This document shows positions 26,059 to 36,787 of a stretch of DNA of 64,000 bases, one piece after another (position 1 is the stretch's first letter; each line of letters begins with the position of its first letter). This DNA comes from Pseudarthrobacter albicanus. GTDB taxonomy: Bacteria; Actinomycetota; Actinomycetes; Actinomycetales; Micrococcaceae. The DNA is taken from contig NZ_JAGPOT010000026.1 of assembly GCF_018224015.1 (NCBI RefSeq), positions 1-64,000 on the forward strand. Direction: 5' to 3'. The notes under the pieces were generated by a model. It had not been told where the DNA came from. It worked only from the letters and a program-made list of their open reading frames with translations, and searched no databases. The position numbers and the translations under genes are program-made.

Positions 26059-27813
26059 CTAGGGCAGCATCCAGCCCAGGATGGGGGTGGATTGCAGGAA
26101 GATGAGGGTACACAGCACCAGCAGCAGCGCCACGCTCCACCCGACCACCTTACGCAAAAGCACAGACTCCTGCCCGTCGAGGTCGACGGCGGTCGCCGCA
26201 ATGGCCAGGTTCTGTGGGCTGATCAGCTTCCCGACCACGCCGCCGGTAGTGTTCGCGGCCACCAGCAGGTTGGGGTCGATGCCGGCTTTCAGGCCGGCGG
26301 TCTGCTGCAGCTTGGCGAAGAGGGCGTTGGCCGAGGTGTCCGAGCCGGTGACGGCCGTGCCGAGCCAGCCGAGCACGGGGGAGAGGAACGCGAAGAAGGA
26401 ACCGGTGCCGGCCAGCCAGGTGCCGATGGATACCGTCTGCCCGGAGTTGTTCATGACGTAGGCCAGCGCGAGCACGGTCACGATGGTCAGTCCGGCCCAG
26501 CGCATCTTGACGATGGTCCGCCAGATTTCGTGCACAGCGTTGCCCACGGTGATGCGGTAGCGGCCGCCGTCGTCGTATTTGGAGTACACGAACGCGACGA
26601 TCAGTCCGGTCATCAGCAGCATGGTGCCGGGGCTGGAGAGCCACTGGAACACGTACACGGTGGAGGAAAGGGGCTTGCCTTCGGTATTAACCAGCGCATC
26701 GTGCAGGATGGGCCACGGGATCTTGATATCGGTGGCGGCCAGCAACGCGGGGAGGTCCACGCCGAGTTTCCACAGCTTGCCGATGCCGAAGATGACTATC
26801 ACGAGGAAGTACGGGAACAGGGCAAGCCAGGTGCGCGTCGGCGTGAGGCCGCCCGGAGCGGACCTCTTGGCGGTGGCCACGGCGCCGGCCTCGCGCGAGC
26901 CTTCGGCGCTCCTGGTGGCCCCGTTTTCCGAGCGGGCGTCCGAGACTGTGTCCGAGGCAGGACCTAGGCGCTCGCGCGCCGCAATGCTGCCCCTGGGTGT
27001 CCAGAGGCGGAAGAAGAGCACGGCCGCGCCGAGGCCCGCGAGCGAGGCGACGATGTCGGTGAGCTCGTAGGAGAAGTAATTGGAGCAAAGGAACTGCGTC
27101 ACGGCAAAGGACAAGCCGACGACGACCGCGGCGGGCCAGCAGTCCTTCAGGCCCTTGCGGCCGTCGAGGATGAAGAGCAGGATCAGCGGCACGAAGGTGG
27201 CCAGCAGCGGTGCCTGGCGGCCCACGATCGAGGCAATGTCCGTGGCGTGGAGTCCGGTGAGGCCGGCGGCGGTGGTGACCGGGATCGCCATCGCGCCGAA
27301 TGCGACCGGCGCTGTGTTGGCCACCAGCACCGCGGCGGCGGCGCGAAGCGGCGGCAGTCCGAGCGCCAGCAACATGGTGGCGGTGATGGCAACGGGCGCG
27401 CCGAAGCCGGCAAGAGCCTCCAGCAGTCCACCGAAACAGAAGGCGATCAACACCGCCTGCAGGCGGACATCGCCCCCGCCGATCACGTCGAACACGCGGC
27501 GGAGGTCCTCGAACCGTCCGCTGAGCACCGTCACGTGGTACAGCCAGACGGCCATGATGACGATCCACAGCACGGGGAAGGCGCCGAAGACGCCGCCCTG
27601 GGTGGCGGAGAGGATTGCCAGGGCCGGCGGCATGTTGAAGGCAGCGATGCCCACGACGAGGGCCACGAGAAGGGCGAAAGCGCCCGCAACATAGGCCTTC
27701 GTCTTGACGAAGGCCAGCAGGATGAAGAAGGTCAGCAGCGGCAGCAGGCCGACGATGGCCGACCAGGCCACGCTGTTCAGCACCGGGTCGGTGCTGGGAG
27801 TGAAGTGGTCCAC
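26059..27813 (-). CDS. lldP: L-lactate permease
   Basis: A 584-aa LctP-family transporter with about 12-13 membrane segments, for lactate (or glycolate) uptake. Family segments include TDPVLNSVAWSAIVGLLPLLTFFILLAF, FGGLLEALAGFGAPVAITATMLLALGLPPLRAAAAVLVANTAPVAFGAMAIPV, and WLAGTGSFFAFLSPVLGWLGTAVTGSDTSANALFAKLQ. A charged loop near residue 270-310 interrupts the middle. The GTG at 27813 is preferred over the ATG at 27828 because GGAGGA lies five bases upstream of it. It is divergent from lutABC, with shared operators between. Confidence 0.93.
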   Translation of the reverse strand: MDHFTPSTDPVLNSVAWSAIVGLLPLLTFFILLAFVKTKAYVAGAFALLVALVVGIAAFNMPPALAILSATQGGVFGAFPVLWIVIMAVWLYHVTVLSGRFEDLRRVFDVIGGGDVRLQAVLIAFCFGGLLEALAGFGAPVAITATMLLALGLPPLRAAAAVLVANTAPVAFGAMAIPVTTAAGLTGLHATDIASIVGRQAPLLATFVPLILLFILDGRKGLKDCWPAAVVVGLSFAVTQFLCSNYFSYELTDIVASLAGLGAAVLFFRLWTPRGSIAARERLGPASDTVSDARSENGATRSAEGSREAGAVATAKRSAPGGLTPTRTWLALFPYFLVIVIFGIGKLWKLGVDLPALLAATDIKIPWPILHDALVNTEGKPLSSTVYVFQWLSSPGTMLLMTGLIVAFVYSKYDDGGRYRITVGNAVHEIWRTIVKMRWAGLTIVTVLALAYVMNNSGQTVSIGTWLAGTGSFFAFLSPVLGWLGTAVTGSDTSANALFAKLQQTAGLKAGIDPNLLVAANTTGGVVGKLISPQNLAIAATAVDLDGQESVLLRKVVGWSVALLLVLCTLIFLQSTPILGWMLP

Positions 27814-27855
27814 GGTGTTCCTCCACATTGAGATAACTTCTCAGACGATGATCTT

Positions 27856-27866
27856 TGGTCAGACCA
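27856..27866. promoter_or_regulatory. FadR/LldR-type operator 1
   Basis: TGGTCAGACCA is an 11-bp palindrome (central base unpaired) matching the TnGTnnnACnA pattern known for LldR of the FadR subfamily. It lies 43 bases upstream of the lldP start. Confidence 0.75.
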
Positions 27867-27869
27867 CAG

Positions 27870-27880
27870 TGGTCGGACCA
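27870..27880. promoter_or_regulatory. FadR/LldR-type operator 2
   Basis: TGGTCGGACCA is a second copy, centred 14 bp from operator 1. That spacing places the two sites on roughly offset helix faces and suggests cooperative binding at the lldP promoter. Confidence 0.75.
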
Positions 27881-27969
27881 TACGAGTGTAGCGCACATCC
27901 CATTCGCATTGTGAGCGGCCTCACGTCGGTGCCCGGGGTTGAAAGTGGCGGGGATCACGTGATGTACTA

Positions 27970-27980
27970 TGGTCAGACCA
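27970..27980. promoter_or_regulatory. FadR/LldR-type operator 3
   Basis: TGGTCAGACCA is the third copy, 30 bases upstream of the lutA ATG, overlapping the expected core promoter or transcription start of lutABC. Confidence 0.75.
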
Positions 27981-28009
27981 CACGTTACGAGGCTGCTCGA
28001 AAGGCTGTC

Positions 28010-28813
28010 ATGAGAATCGCTTTGTTCGCCACCTGCATCGTGGATGCCATGTATCCGCGCACCGCCCGGGCCACCGTGAACATCCTGGAGCGGCTGGGAC
28101 ACGAGGTGGTGTTCCCCTCCGGCCAGGCCTGTTGCGGGCAGATGCACGTCAACAGCGGCTACCTCAAGGAGGCGGTCCCCGTGGTCGCCAACCATGTGGC
28201 CGCCTTCGACACTGAGGACTACGACGTCGCCGTCGCGCCCTCCGGCTCCTGCGTGGCCTCCGTCAAGCACCAGCACCCGATGGTCGCCCGCTCCTGCGGG
28301 GACACATCCCTGGAAGCCCGCGCCACCGCCGTCGGCGCCAAAACGTACGAACTCTCCGAACTGCTGGTCGATGTGCTCGGCGTCACCGATGCGGGGGCGC
28401 AGCTCGGCTCGTACTTCCCGCACCGCGTCACCTACCACCCCAGCTGCCACGGCATGCGCCTGCTCCGGCTGGGGGACCGGCAGCCCCAGCTGTTACGCAG
28501 CGTCCAGGGAATCGACCTTGCCGAGCTGCCGGAGGCCGACCAGTGCTGCGGCTTCGGCGGCACGTTCTCGATGAAGAACGCGGATGTCTCCTCGGCCATG
28601 CTCGCGGACAAGGCTGCGAATATTGAGTCAACGGGCGCCGCCCTTTGCGCCGGCGGTGACGCCTCCTGCCTGATGCACATCGGTGGCGGACTCTCCCGCC
28701 AGGGCAGCGCCGTCACCACACTGCACCTGGCCGAAATCCTTGCCAGCACCATGGAAGCGCCGGTGTCCGTCACCGGCGAGGTACGCATTTCAGCCGGAAA
28801 GGCATCACGATGA
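28010..28813 (+). CDS. lutA: L-lactate utilisation protein LutA (Fe-S oxidoreductase)
   Basis: A 267-aa CCG-domain protein, a subunit of the LutABC complex that oxidises L-lactate to pyruvate. The first cysteine-rich block is SGQACCGQMHVNSGY and the second is ADQCCGFGGTFSMKN, with CHGMRLLRLGD upstream of it. The start MRIALFATCIVDAMYP was chosen because the preceding open frame crosses the operator region. Its stop overlaps lutB (ATGA), so the three genes are translationally coupled. Confidence 0.94.
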   Translation: MRIALFATCIVDAMYPRTARATVNILERLGHEVVFPSGQACCGQMHVNSGYLKEAVPVVANHVAAFDTEDYDVAVAPSGSCVASVKHQHPMVARSCGDTSLEARATAVGAKTYELSELLVDVLGVTDAGAQLGSYFPHRVTYHPSCHGMRLLRLGDRQPQLLRSVQGIDLAELPEADQCCGFGGTFSMKNADVSSAMLADKAANIESTGAALCAGGDASCLMHIGGGLSRQGSAVTTLHLAEILASTMEAPVSVTGEVRISAGKASR

Positions 28814-30336
28814 GCACCTTCCTCGGCATGCCCTCACTGCCCGTCTTCGGCACAGGCAACCTCCACGCCACCGAGTCCTTCCCGAAGGCGGCCCGCCACG
28901 AGCTCAACAACGCCCAGCTGCGCGCCAACCTCGGCCACGCGACCCACACCATCCGCGACAAGCGGCTGAAGGTGGTCTCCGAACTGCCGGACTGGGAGCA
29001 GTTGCGCGATGCCGGCAGCGCCATCAAGGAATCCGTGATGGCCCGGCTGCCCGAACTCCTCGAGCAGTTCGAAGCGAACTTCACGGCGCGCGGCGGCATC
29101 ATCCACTGGGCCCGCGATGCCGACGAAGCCAACCGGATCGTCGCCGGACTGATCCGGGACACGGGCGAAACCGAAGTCGTTAAGGTCAAGTCAATGGCCA
29201 CGCAGGAAATCGGCCTCAACGAATACCTCGAAGAGCAGGGGATCGCGGCCTACGAAACGGACCTGGCGGAGCTGATCGTCCAGCTTGACCACGACAAGCC
29301 CAGCCATATCCTGGTCCCCGCGATCCACAAGAACCGCACCGAAATCCGCGACATTTTCCTGCGTGAGATGCCCGGCGCGGATCCGGAACTGACCGATGAA
29401 CCAGCGGTCCTGGCCATGGCCGCCCGGGCGCACCTGAGGCGCAAGTTCCTCACGGCAAAGGTGGCCGTCTCCGGCGCCAACTTCGCGCTGGCGGATTCCG
29501 GCACCCTCGCCGTCGTCGAATCCGAGGGCAACGGCCGCATGTGCCTGACCCTGCCGGAGACGCTGATCACTGTCATGGGTGTGGAGAAGCTGCTGCCCAC
29601 CTGGCAGGACCTGGAAGTGTTCATGCAGCTGCTGCCGCGTTCCTCCACCGGGGAACGGATGAACCCGTACACCTCACTCTGGACAGGTGTCACCGAAGGT
29701 GACGGGCCGCAGAACGTGCACCTCGTGCTCCTGGACAACGGCCGCAGCGCCGCCCTGGCCGACGAAATGGGGCGCTCCGCACTGCACTGCATCCGCTGCA
29801 GCGCCTGCATGAACGTGTGCCCGGTGTATGAGCGCACCGGTGGCCACGCGTACGGTTCCACCTATCCGGGACCCATCGGCGCCATCCTCTCGCCGCTGAT
29901 GACCGGAATCCAGGCCGAAGAGAACAATTCACTGCCCTACGCGTCCTCCTTGTGCGGCGCCTGCTATGACGCCTGCCCGGTAAAGATCAACATCCCGGAC
30001 ATCCTGGTGCACCTGCGCAGCGTCGACGTCGACAGCCAGCGCGGGAAGACGAAGCTGCCCAGCCAGATGGACATCGGCATGAAGGCGGCGTCATGGGCGC
30101 TGTCCTCCGGCAAGCGGCTCGGACTGTTGGAAAAGGGGCTGCCCCTGGGACGCCTTGCCGCCGGCCCGGACCGGAAAATCACCAGGCTGCCGGGCATCGC
30201 CGGCGGCTGGACGCAGAGCCGGGACATTCCGGCGCCCCCGGCGGAATCCTTCCGCAGCTGGTGGGCCAAGGAGCACCAGAAGCCGGATGCCGAAGGTATG
30301 AACAAGCCGTCAGAAGACACAGGAGACCAGGCATGA
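28810..30336 (+). CDS. lutB: L-lactate utilisation protein LutB (4Fe-4S, LUD domain)
   Basis: A 508-aa protein with an N-terminal LUD domain and a C-terminal ferredoxin-like part. Two cluster-binding motifs are clear: CIRCSACMNVCPVY (C327, C330, C333, C337) and CGACYDACP (C382, C385, C389). It carries electrons between LutA and LutC in the cytosolic lactate oxidase complex. The ATG overlaps the lutA stop and its own stop overlaps lutC. Confidence 0.95.
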   Translation: MSTFLGMPSLPVFGTGNLHATESFPKAARHELNNAQLRANLGHATHTIRDKRLKVVSELPDWEQLRDAGSAIKESVMARLPELLEQFEANFTARGGIIHWARDADEANRIVAGLIRDTGETEVVKVKSMATQEIGLNEYLEEQGIAAYETDLAELIVQLDHDKPSHILVPAIHKNRTEIRDIFLREMPGADPELTDEPAVLAMAARAHLRRKFLTAKVAVSGANFALADSGTLAVVESEGNGRMCLTLPETLITVMGVEKLLPTWQDLEVFMQLLPRSSTGERMNPYTSLWTGVTEGDGPQNVHLVLLDNGRSAALADEMGRSALHCIRCSACMNVCPVYERTGGHAYGSTYPGPIGAILSPLMTGIQAEENNSLPYASSLCGACYDACPVKINIPDILVHLRSVDVDSQRGKTKLPSQMDIGMKAASWALSSGKRLGLLEKGLPLGRLAAGPDRKITRLPGIAGGWTQSRDIPAPPAESFRSWWAKEHQKPDAEGMNKPSEDTGDQA

Positions 30337-30968
30337 GCGCTCGCGAAGACATCCTCGGCCGGATCCGCTCCGCGCTGCGGGACAGCCCCGAGGTGCCGCG
30401 GATTCCCCGCGGGTACCGGGCAACCTCCGGGCTGGACGAGGCCGCGTGCATCGAACTGTTGGTGGACCGCCTGGAGGACTACAAGGCACGCGTCAGCGTT
30501 GTAGGGGCGGCCGAGGTGCCCGCGCTGATTGCCGGATTATTGGCCGGCGCCGGTAGTTATGTGGTGCCGGACGGACTGGATGCCCTCTGGCTGGCCGCCG
30601 TTGACAGCCAGCCTGGCAACGCCCGACGCCGGACGGATTCTGCCGCGGCTCCGCTCACGGTCGCGGAGCTGGACTCGGTGGACGCCGTGGTGACCGGCAG
30701 CGCCGTCGCCGTCGCCGAAACCGGAACCATCATCCTGGACGGGAGCCCCGACCAGGGCCGCCGCGCCATCAGCCTTGTCCCGGACCACCACATTTGCGTC
30801 GTTGACGCTAAGGACATTGCCGGTATCCTGCCTGAGGCGCTGCGCCGGATCGACGGAACCCGGCCGCTGACCATGATCAGCGGACCGAGCGCCACCAGCG
30901 ATATCGAACTCGAACGTGTCGAGGGCGTGCACGGTCCGCGCAGGCTCGACGTCATCATCGTGAGGTAG
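30333..30968 (+). CDS. lutC: L-lactate utilisation protein LutC (LUD domain)
   Basis: A 211-aa LUD-domain protein, third subunit of the lactate oxidation complex. It begins MSAREDILGRIRSALRD and has the typical VVTGSAVAVAETGTIILDGSPDQGRRAISLVPDHHICVV core and SGPSATSDIELERVEGVHGPRRLDVII end. The ATGA overlap with lutB fixes the start. No terminator hairpin was seen before the dioxygenase gene 79 bases downstream, but that gene has its own promoter. Confidence 0.94.
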   Translation: MSAREDILGRIRSALRDSPEVPRIPRGYRATSGLDEAACIELLVDRLEDYKARVSVVGAAEVPALIAGLLAGAGSYVVPDGLDALWLAAVDSQPGNARRRTDSAAAPLTVAELDSVDAVVTGSAVAVAETGTIILDGSPDQGRRAISLVPDHHICVVDAKDIAGILPEALRRIDGTRPLTMISGPSATSDIELERVEGVHGPRRLDVIIVR

Positions 30969-31011
30969 GGGCTGTTGTATCGCCGGCGTGGGGCATCACC
31001 GAACGGGTTAC

Positions 31012-31040
31012 TTGAAGCTTCAATAAAAACCGGGTATGCT
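31012..31040 (+). promoter_or_regulatory. Promoter with palindromic operator for the DODA-type gene
   Basis: TTGAAG (31012-31017) and TATGCT (31035-31040) are separated by 17 bases, a good housekeeping-sigma promoter. The -35 lies inside the perfect 12-bp palindrome TTGAAGCTTCAA (31012-31023), as expected of a repressor site. The ATG begins 6 bases after the -10, so the transcript is probably leaderless. Confidence 0.7.
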
Positions 31041-31046
31041 GTTGCC

Positions 31047-31844
31047 ATGACGCAGATCCTGGACCGCCCCCCTGTACTCTTTGTCAGCCACGGCGCGCCG
31101 CCGCTGGCCGACGACGCCACCTGGACCCGGGAACTCAATGAGTGGTCCGGCACCTTTGCCAAGCCCAACGACATCCTCATGGTGTCTGCCCATTGGGAAA
31201 ATGCTCCCGTCACCCTCAGTGCAACGAAGCGTAATCCGGGCCTGGTATACGACTTCGGGGGCTTCCCGCAGAAGTACTACGACGTCGCCTACGACGCCCC
31301 GCAGGCACCCGAGCTCGCCACCGAAGTGGAGAAGCTCGTCGCGAGCCATGGCCACCATGTCGAGCGTGATGAGGGCCGTGGCCTGGACCACGGCGCATAC
31401 GTGCCGCTCAAGGAGATGTACCCGGACGCGGATGTGCCGGTGGTCCAGATGTCCATGCCAACCCTCGATCCGCAGGGATTGTTCGAACTCGGCGCGTCGC
31501 TTGGGCCGCTGCGGGACCGCGGCACGCTGATCGTCGGCTCTGGCTTCACCACGCATAATCTCCGCTGGTTCAACCCCGCGGGCGGTCCGGACAGTGCCCC
31601 GCCCGCAGCGTCCAGCGAATTCGATCATTGGGCGGAGGAAGCAATGGCACGCGGCGATGTCGATTCCATCCTCGACTTCCTGCACAAGGCACCCGCCGCC
31701 CGCGAGGCGCACCCGAGAAGCGAGCACTGGGCCCCGCTGTACATAGCCCTCGGCGCAGCCTACGGTTCCGGCGACATCCAGGCGAAGACGGCAATCGAGG
31801 GATTCTGGTTCGGGCTGTCCAAGCGCTCCTGGACGCTGACGTAG
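31047..31844 (+). CDS. 4,5-DOPA-dioxygenase-like extradiol dioxygenase (DODA/LigB family)
   Basis: A 265-aa class III extradiol dioxygenase-fold protein of the YgiD type. The metal ligands fit His in LFVSHGAPP (about residue 15), His in VSAHWEN, and His in GSGFTTHNLRWF; LDHGAYVPLKEMYPDADVPVVQMS is also characteristic. YgiD homologues act on catechols in vitro; the physiological role is usually unknown. It has its own promoter with a 12-bp palindrome, so a small repressor (for example MarR-like) sensing a phenolic or quinone is plausible. None is encoded next to it. Confidence 0.88.
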   Translation: MTQILDRPPVLFVSHGAPPLADDATWTRELNEWSGTFAKPNDILMVSAHWENAPVTLSATKRNPGLVYDFGGFPQKYYDVAYDAPQAPELATEVEKLVASHGHHVERDEGRGLDHGAYVPLKEMYPDADVPVVQMSMPTLDPQGLFELGASLGPLRDRGTLIVGSGFTTHNLRWFNPAGGPDSAPPAASSEFDHWAEEAMARGDVDSILDFLHKAPAAREAHPRSEHWAPLYIALGAAYGSGDIQAKTAIEGFWFGLSKRSWTLT

Positions 31845-31852
31845 CCGCCCGC

Positions 31853-31891
31853 ATCCGCCGGGCCCGCGCCAACTTATTGGCGCGGGCGGAT
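31853..31891 (+). terminator. Terminator after the dioxygenase gene
   Basis: ATCCGCC plus CCCGCGCCAA pairs with TTGGCGCGGG plus CGGAT, interrupted by a small GGG bulge, around a short AT-rich loop. It starts 9 bases after the stop codon. No long T-run follows, as is common in actinobacteria. Confidence 0.6.
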
Positions 31892-31923
31892 CCTTCCGGC
31901 ATAGAGTGTGACCGCTGCCGGGT

Positions 31924-32348
31924 ATGTGGCTGAGAAGTTGTAGCGCCGGTGCCCTCCGGACCGGGATCCTGCGGGCCAAGGGCCTCTCAGATCTACAGAT
32001 CTACTCATCCCTGGGAACCACCATCGCAACCGTTGCCGCCGGAACGTTGGCCGCGCTGGTCGATTGGCGCCTGGTCTTCGCGTTCCCCGCTCTCGGCGCT
32101 CTGGCATTGCACGCGCCACCACCGTCTCCTTGTTTGCCTGTGCGCTGTTCCTGGGCAGCTCGCTGGCCACCTACCTGACGGCCGGACTCGCCGAAGAGGG
32201 ACAGTACGGGACCATCTTCGCCCTCAGTTTCGCCCTGGGCATCGTCTTGGCGGCGGCTGCCACTGCGGGGTACGCAGCCTGGAAGCGCAGGCAAGCTAGC
32301 CTGGGCGGGTCACGCGCCCTTCTAAAAGACCTGCCCGGAGGTTCCTGA
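31924..32348 (+). pseudogene. Remnant of an MFS transporter gene
   Basis: One frame reads ALRTGILRAKGLSDLQIYSSLGTTIATVAAGTLAALVDWRLVFAFPALGALAL and another continues ATTVSLFACALFLGSSLATYLTAGLAEEGQYGTIFALSFALGIVLAAAATAGYAAWKRRQ to a TGA at 32346-32348. These resemble middle and last helices of a major facilitator protein, including its DWRLVF loop. The pieces are out of frame and together far too short, so both an internal deletion and a frameshift occurred. Confidence 0.6.
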
Positions 32349-32486
32349 TGATTCCGCGGTACGCGGAGCGGCCCGTTGGACCCGGTGTGCCGGTCTCTCC
32401 CCTTCCGGCCGCTGTCAGACTACATTTTGAGGCAGGGCCGGTGCGCCGGTCACAAGGGGTACTGAGAGTTGCAGCGGATCCACGAA

Positions 32487-32516
32487 TTGGAAATGTCAGA
32501 CGTTTAGGGTTATAAC
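32487..32516 (+). promoter_or_regulatory. Candidate promoter of the urease operon
   Basis: TTGGAA (32487-32492) and TATAAC (32511-32516) are spaced by 18 bases and lie 91 bases upstream of the ureA ATG. The leader between is unassigned. The ureA ribosome site is GAAGGAG seven bases before the start. Confidence 0.5.
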
Positions 32517-32607
32517 CGTACTAGCTGCCCCGCACGTCCTCGGCTGTTCCAAGCCTTGAGTGATCTGACGCCCGGCTTCGCGGCACCCACCTTCTGAAGG
32601 AGAACTG

Positions 32608-32910
32608 ATGCATCTTTTGCCCCGTGAGCAGGAAAAGCTCATGATCGTCGTTGCCGCCGACCTCGCACGCCGCCGCCAGGCGCGCGGCCTGAAACTCAAC
32701 TTTCCGGAGTCCGTCGCGCTCATCAGCTATGAGCTGATCGAGGGCGCCCGCGACGGCAGGACCGTGGCAGAGCTCATGAGCTACGGCACCACGCTGTTGG
32801 GGCGCGACGACGTCATGGAGGGCGTGCCGGAGATGATCCATGACGTCCAGATTGAAGCCACCTTCCCGGACGGCACCAAGCTCGTCACCGTCCACGATCC
32901 GATCCGCTAG
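32608..32910 (+). CDS. ureA: Urease gamma subunit
   Basis: A 100-aa UreA, the standard length, starting [40 protein letters not shown] and ending [13 protein letters not shown]. Together with UreB and UreC it forms the Ni-containing cytosolic urease that hydrolyses urea to ammonia and carbamate. It is first in a nine-gene run ureABCEFGD, nickel transporter, urea transporter, nearly all with overlapping or closely spaced stops and starts. Confidence 0.97.
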   Translation: MHLLPREQEKLMIVVAADLARRRQARGLKLNFPESVALISYELIEGARDGRTVAELMSYGTTLLGRDDVMEGVPEMIHDVQIEATFPDGTKLVTVHDPIR

Positions 32911-32920
32911 GAGCACGGCC

Positions 32921-33246
32921 ATGATTCCAGGGGAGTACATTCTCATTTCCGACCCTGTGACGGTGAATGCGGGGCGCGAGGCGATCGACGTCGTCGTGAC
33001 CAACACCGGTGACCGGCCCGTGCAGGTGGGCTCGCATTACCACTTTGCGGAGGCGAACTCAGCACTGGACTTCGACCGGCAGGCCGCGTATGGCCGGCGG
33101 CTGGACATCCCGGCCGGCACCGCTGCGCGGTTCGAGCCCGGTGACAGCAGGCCTGTCCGGTTGATCGAACTGGCGGGCGCCCGCGAGGTCTATGGGCTGA
33201 GCAACGCCGTCAACGGCGCGCTTGCCCCGATTGAAGGAGCAACCAA

Positions 33247-33250
<4 letters not shown>
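32921..33250 (+). CDS. ureB: Urease beta subunit
   Basis: A 109-aa UreB, starting [53 protein letters not shown] and containing [31 protein letters not shown]. These are the normal structural motifs of the small subunit. It begins 10 bases after ureA and its TGA overlaps the ureC ATG. The longer open frame starting at 32840 is ruled out because it would overlap ureA. Confidence 0.97.
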
Positions 33251-35004
<1,754 letters not shown>

Positions 35005-35013
35005 GAGCCTGAC

Positions 35014-35496
35014 TTGATTATCGAAAAGATCCTGGGCAACGTGCACGAGCTGCCCCCCAATTCGGGGGACTACGCCGGGCTGCACCGCGAAAAGGTGATC
35101 CTGCCCAGCGCCGCGCTGGTCAAGCGCATCCAGCGCGTCACCACCGACCACGGCAAGGAACTCGGCATCCGGCTGCCGTCCGGTTCCGTGGACCTGCGCG
35201 ACGGGGACATCCTGCACGTCGCCGGAACCAGCATGATCGTGGTCTCGGTGCTGCCCACCGACGTGCTGGTGGTCGCGCCCCGGTCCGTCCACGAGATGGG
35301 GGTGGTGGCGCACTCCCTGGGCAACCGGCACCTGCAGGCCCAGTTCTTCGACGCCACCTCCGAGTACGCCGCCGACGTCATGGTCTGCCAGTACGACCAC
35401 ACCGTCGAGGACTACCTCAAACACGTCGGCGTCCCGTATGACCGCCAGGAGCGCGTGATGCCCGTCCCCTTCCGCCATGCCGAACACAGCCACTAG
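35014..35496 (+). CDS. ureE: Urease accessory protein UreE
   Basis: A 160-aa nickel metallochaperone delivering Ni to the UreDFG-apourease complex. The start is TTG at 35014 (MIIEKILGNVHEL) with AGGAG upstream. YDHTVEDYLKHVGVPYDRQERVMPVPFRH is a typical C-terminal domain. The histidine-rich tail found in some UreE proteins is reduced here to RHAEHSH. Its 3' end overlaps ureF by 20 bases. Confidence 0.95.
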   Translation: MIIEKILGNVHELPPNSGDYAGLHREKVILPSAALVKRIQRVTTDHGKELGIRLPSGSVDLRDGDILHVAGTSMIVVSVLPTDVLVVAPRSVHEMGVVAHSLGNRHLQAQFFDATSEYAADVMVCQYDHTVEDYLKHVGVPYDRQERVMPVPFRHAEHSH

Positions 35497-36157
35497 CTAC
35501 CAGCTCGCGCTCCAGCAGCTGACGGACTCCGCCCTGCCGACCGGGGCGTTCGCGCACTCGCTGGGATGTGAGACGTACATCGAGCGTGGGCTGGTGCGGG
35601 ATGAGGCTTCGTTCGGGGTGTGGCTGGGGGCGTTCATTTCACAGCAGCTCACCTACTCGGACGGGCTGGCCATCCGCTTCCTCTACGAGGGTACGAAGGT
35701 GGCTGAACTGGACGAACACCTCACGGCGCAGCTGCTGCCACGGCAGGTGCGCGAAGCGAGCATCAAGATGGGGATCCGGCTGCTGGAGATCGGCTCGGAG
35801 GCTTTTCCCTCCGCCGGGCTCGAACAGTACCGGTCCCTGGTGGCCGGCGGCCGGGCCGACGGCCATCAGCCGCTGGCGTTCGCCGTCGTCTGCCGCTCCC
35901 TGGGCGTTCCGCTGCCGGAAGCCCTCGCCGCGTACCTTTTCGCGGCCGTCACGTCGCTGACGCAGAACGCCGTGCGGGCCATCCCGCTGGGGCAGAACGC
36001 CGGCCAGCGGCTCCTCCGGAAAGCGGCCGACGACGTCGCTGCCGCCGTCGAGCGCATCGGTCACCTGACGCCGGACGATTTCGGGGCCGTCAGCCCCGGA
36101 CTGGAAATTTCGCAGATGCGGCACGAGCGTCAACGTGCCCGCATGTTCATGAGTTAG
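35477..36157 (+). CDS. ureF: Urease accessory protein UreF
   Basis: A 226-aa all-helical accessory protein. ALQQLTDSALPTGAFAHSLGCETYIERGLVRD is the conserved N-terminus, and AVTSLTQNAVRAIPLGQNAGQRLL is the usual C-terminal block. UreF links UreD to UreG and controls fidelity of urease activation. The overlap with ureE and 12-base gap to ureG support a single transcript. Confidence 0.96.
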   Translation: MPNTATSYQLALQQLTDSALPTGAFAHSLGCETYIERGLVRDEASFGVWLGAFISQQLTYSDGLAIRFLYEGTKVAELDEHLTAQLLPRQVREASIKMGIRLLEIGSEAFPSAGLEQYRSLVAGGRADGHQPLAFAVVCRSLGVPLPEALAAYLFAAVTSLTQNAVRAIPLGQNAGQRLLRKAADDVAAAVERIGHLTPDDFGAVSPGLEISQMRHERQRARMFMS

Positions 36158-36169
36158 CAGGAGGACAGA

Positions 36170-36787
36170 ATGACTGAACCCATCAAAATCGGCATCGGCG
36201 GCCCGGTCGGCGCCGGCAAGACCCAGCTGGTGGAACGGCTCACCCGCCACATGAGCCGGGAAATCTCCATGGCGGCCATCACCAACGACATCTACACCAT
36301 CGAGGACGCCAAGATCCTGGCCGCCAACGGCATCCTGCCCGAGGACAGGATCATCGGCGTGGAAACCGGCGGCTGCCCGCACACCGCCATCCGCGAGGAC
36401 ACCTCGATGAACATGGCGGCCATCGAGGAGCTCAAGAAGCGGCATCCGGACCTGCAGGTGATCTTCGTCGAATCCGGCGGCGACAACCTCTCCGCGACGT
36501 TCAGCCCCGAACTGGTGGACTTCTCCATCTACATCATCGACGTGGCCCAGGGCGAGAAGATCCCGCGCAAGGCCGGCCAGGGCATGATCAAGTCCGATCT
36601 GTTCATCATCAACAAGACCGACCTCGCACCCCATGTGGGCGCGGACCTGGCCGTCATGGAACGGGACTCGCGCGAGTTCCGCGGCGACAAGCCGTTCTGC
36701 TTCACCAACCTCAAGACGGACGAAGGGCTGGAGCGCGTCATCGACTGGATGCGGCGCGAGGTGCTGATGCTCGACCTCGCCAAGTGA
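36170..36787 (+). CDS. ureG: Urease accessory GTPase UreG
   Basis: A 205-aa SIMIBI GTPase. The P-loop GGPVGAGKT is at residues 10-18, the metal-binding CPH occurs in [15 protein letters not shown], and the guanine motif is [14 protein letters not shown] hydrolysis drives nickel insertion into urease. AGGAGG lies before the ATG, and the TGA overlaps the GTG start of ureD. Confidence 0.97.
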   Translation: MTEPIKIGIGGPVGAGKTQLVERLTRHMSREISMAAITNDIYTIEDAKILAANGILPEDRIIGVETGGCPHTAIREDTSMNMAAIEELKKRHPDLQVIFVESGGDNLSATFSPELVDFSIYIIDVAQGEKIPRKAGQGMIKSDLFIINKTDLAPHVGADLAVMERDSREFRGDKPFCFTNLKTDEGLERVIDWMRREVLMLDLAK

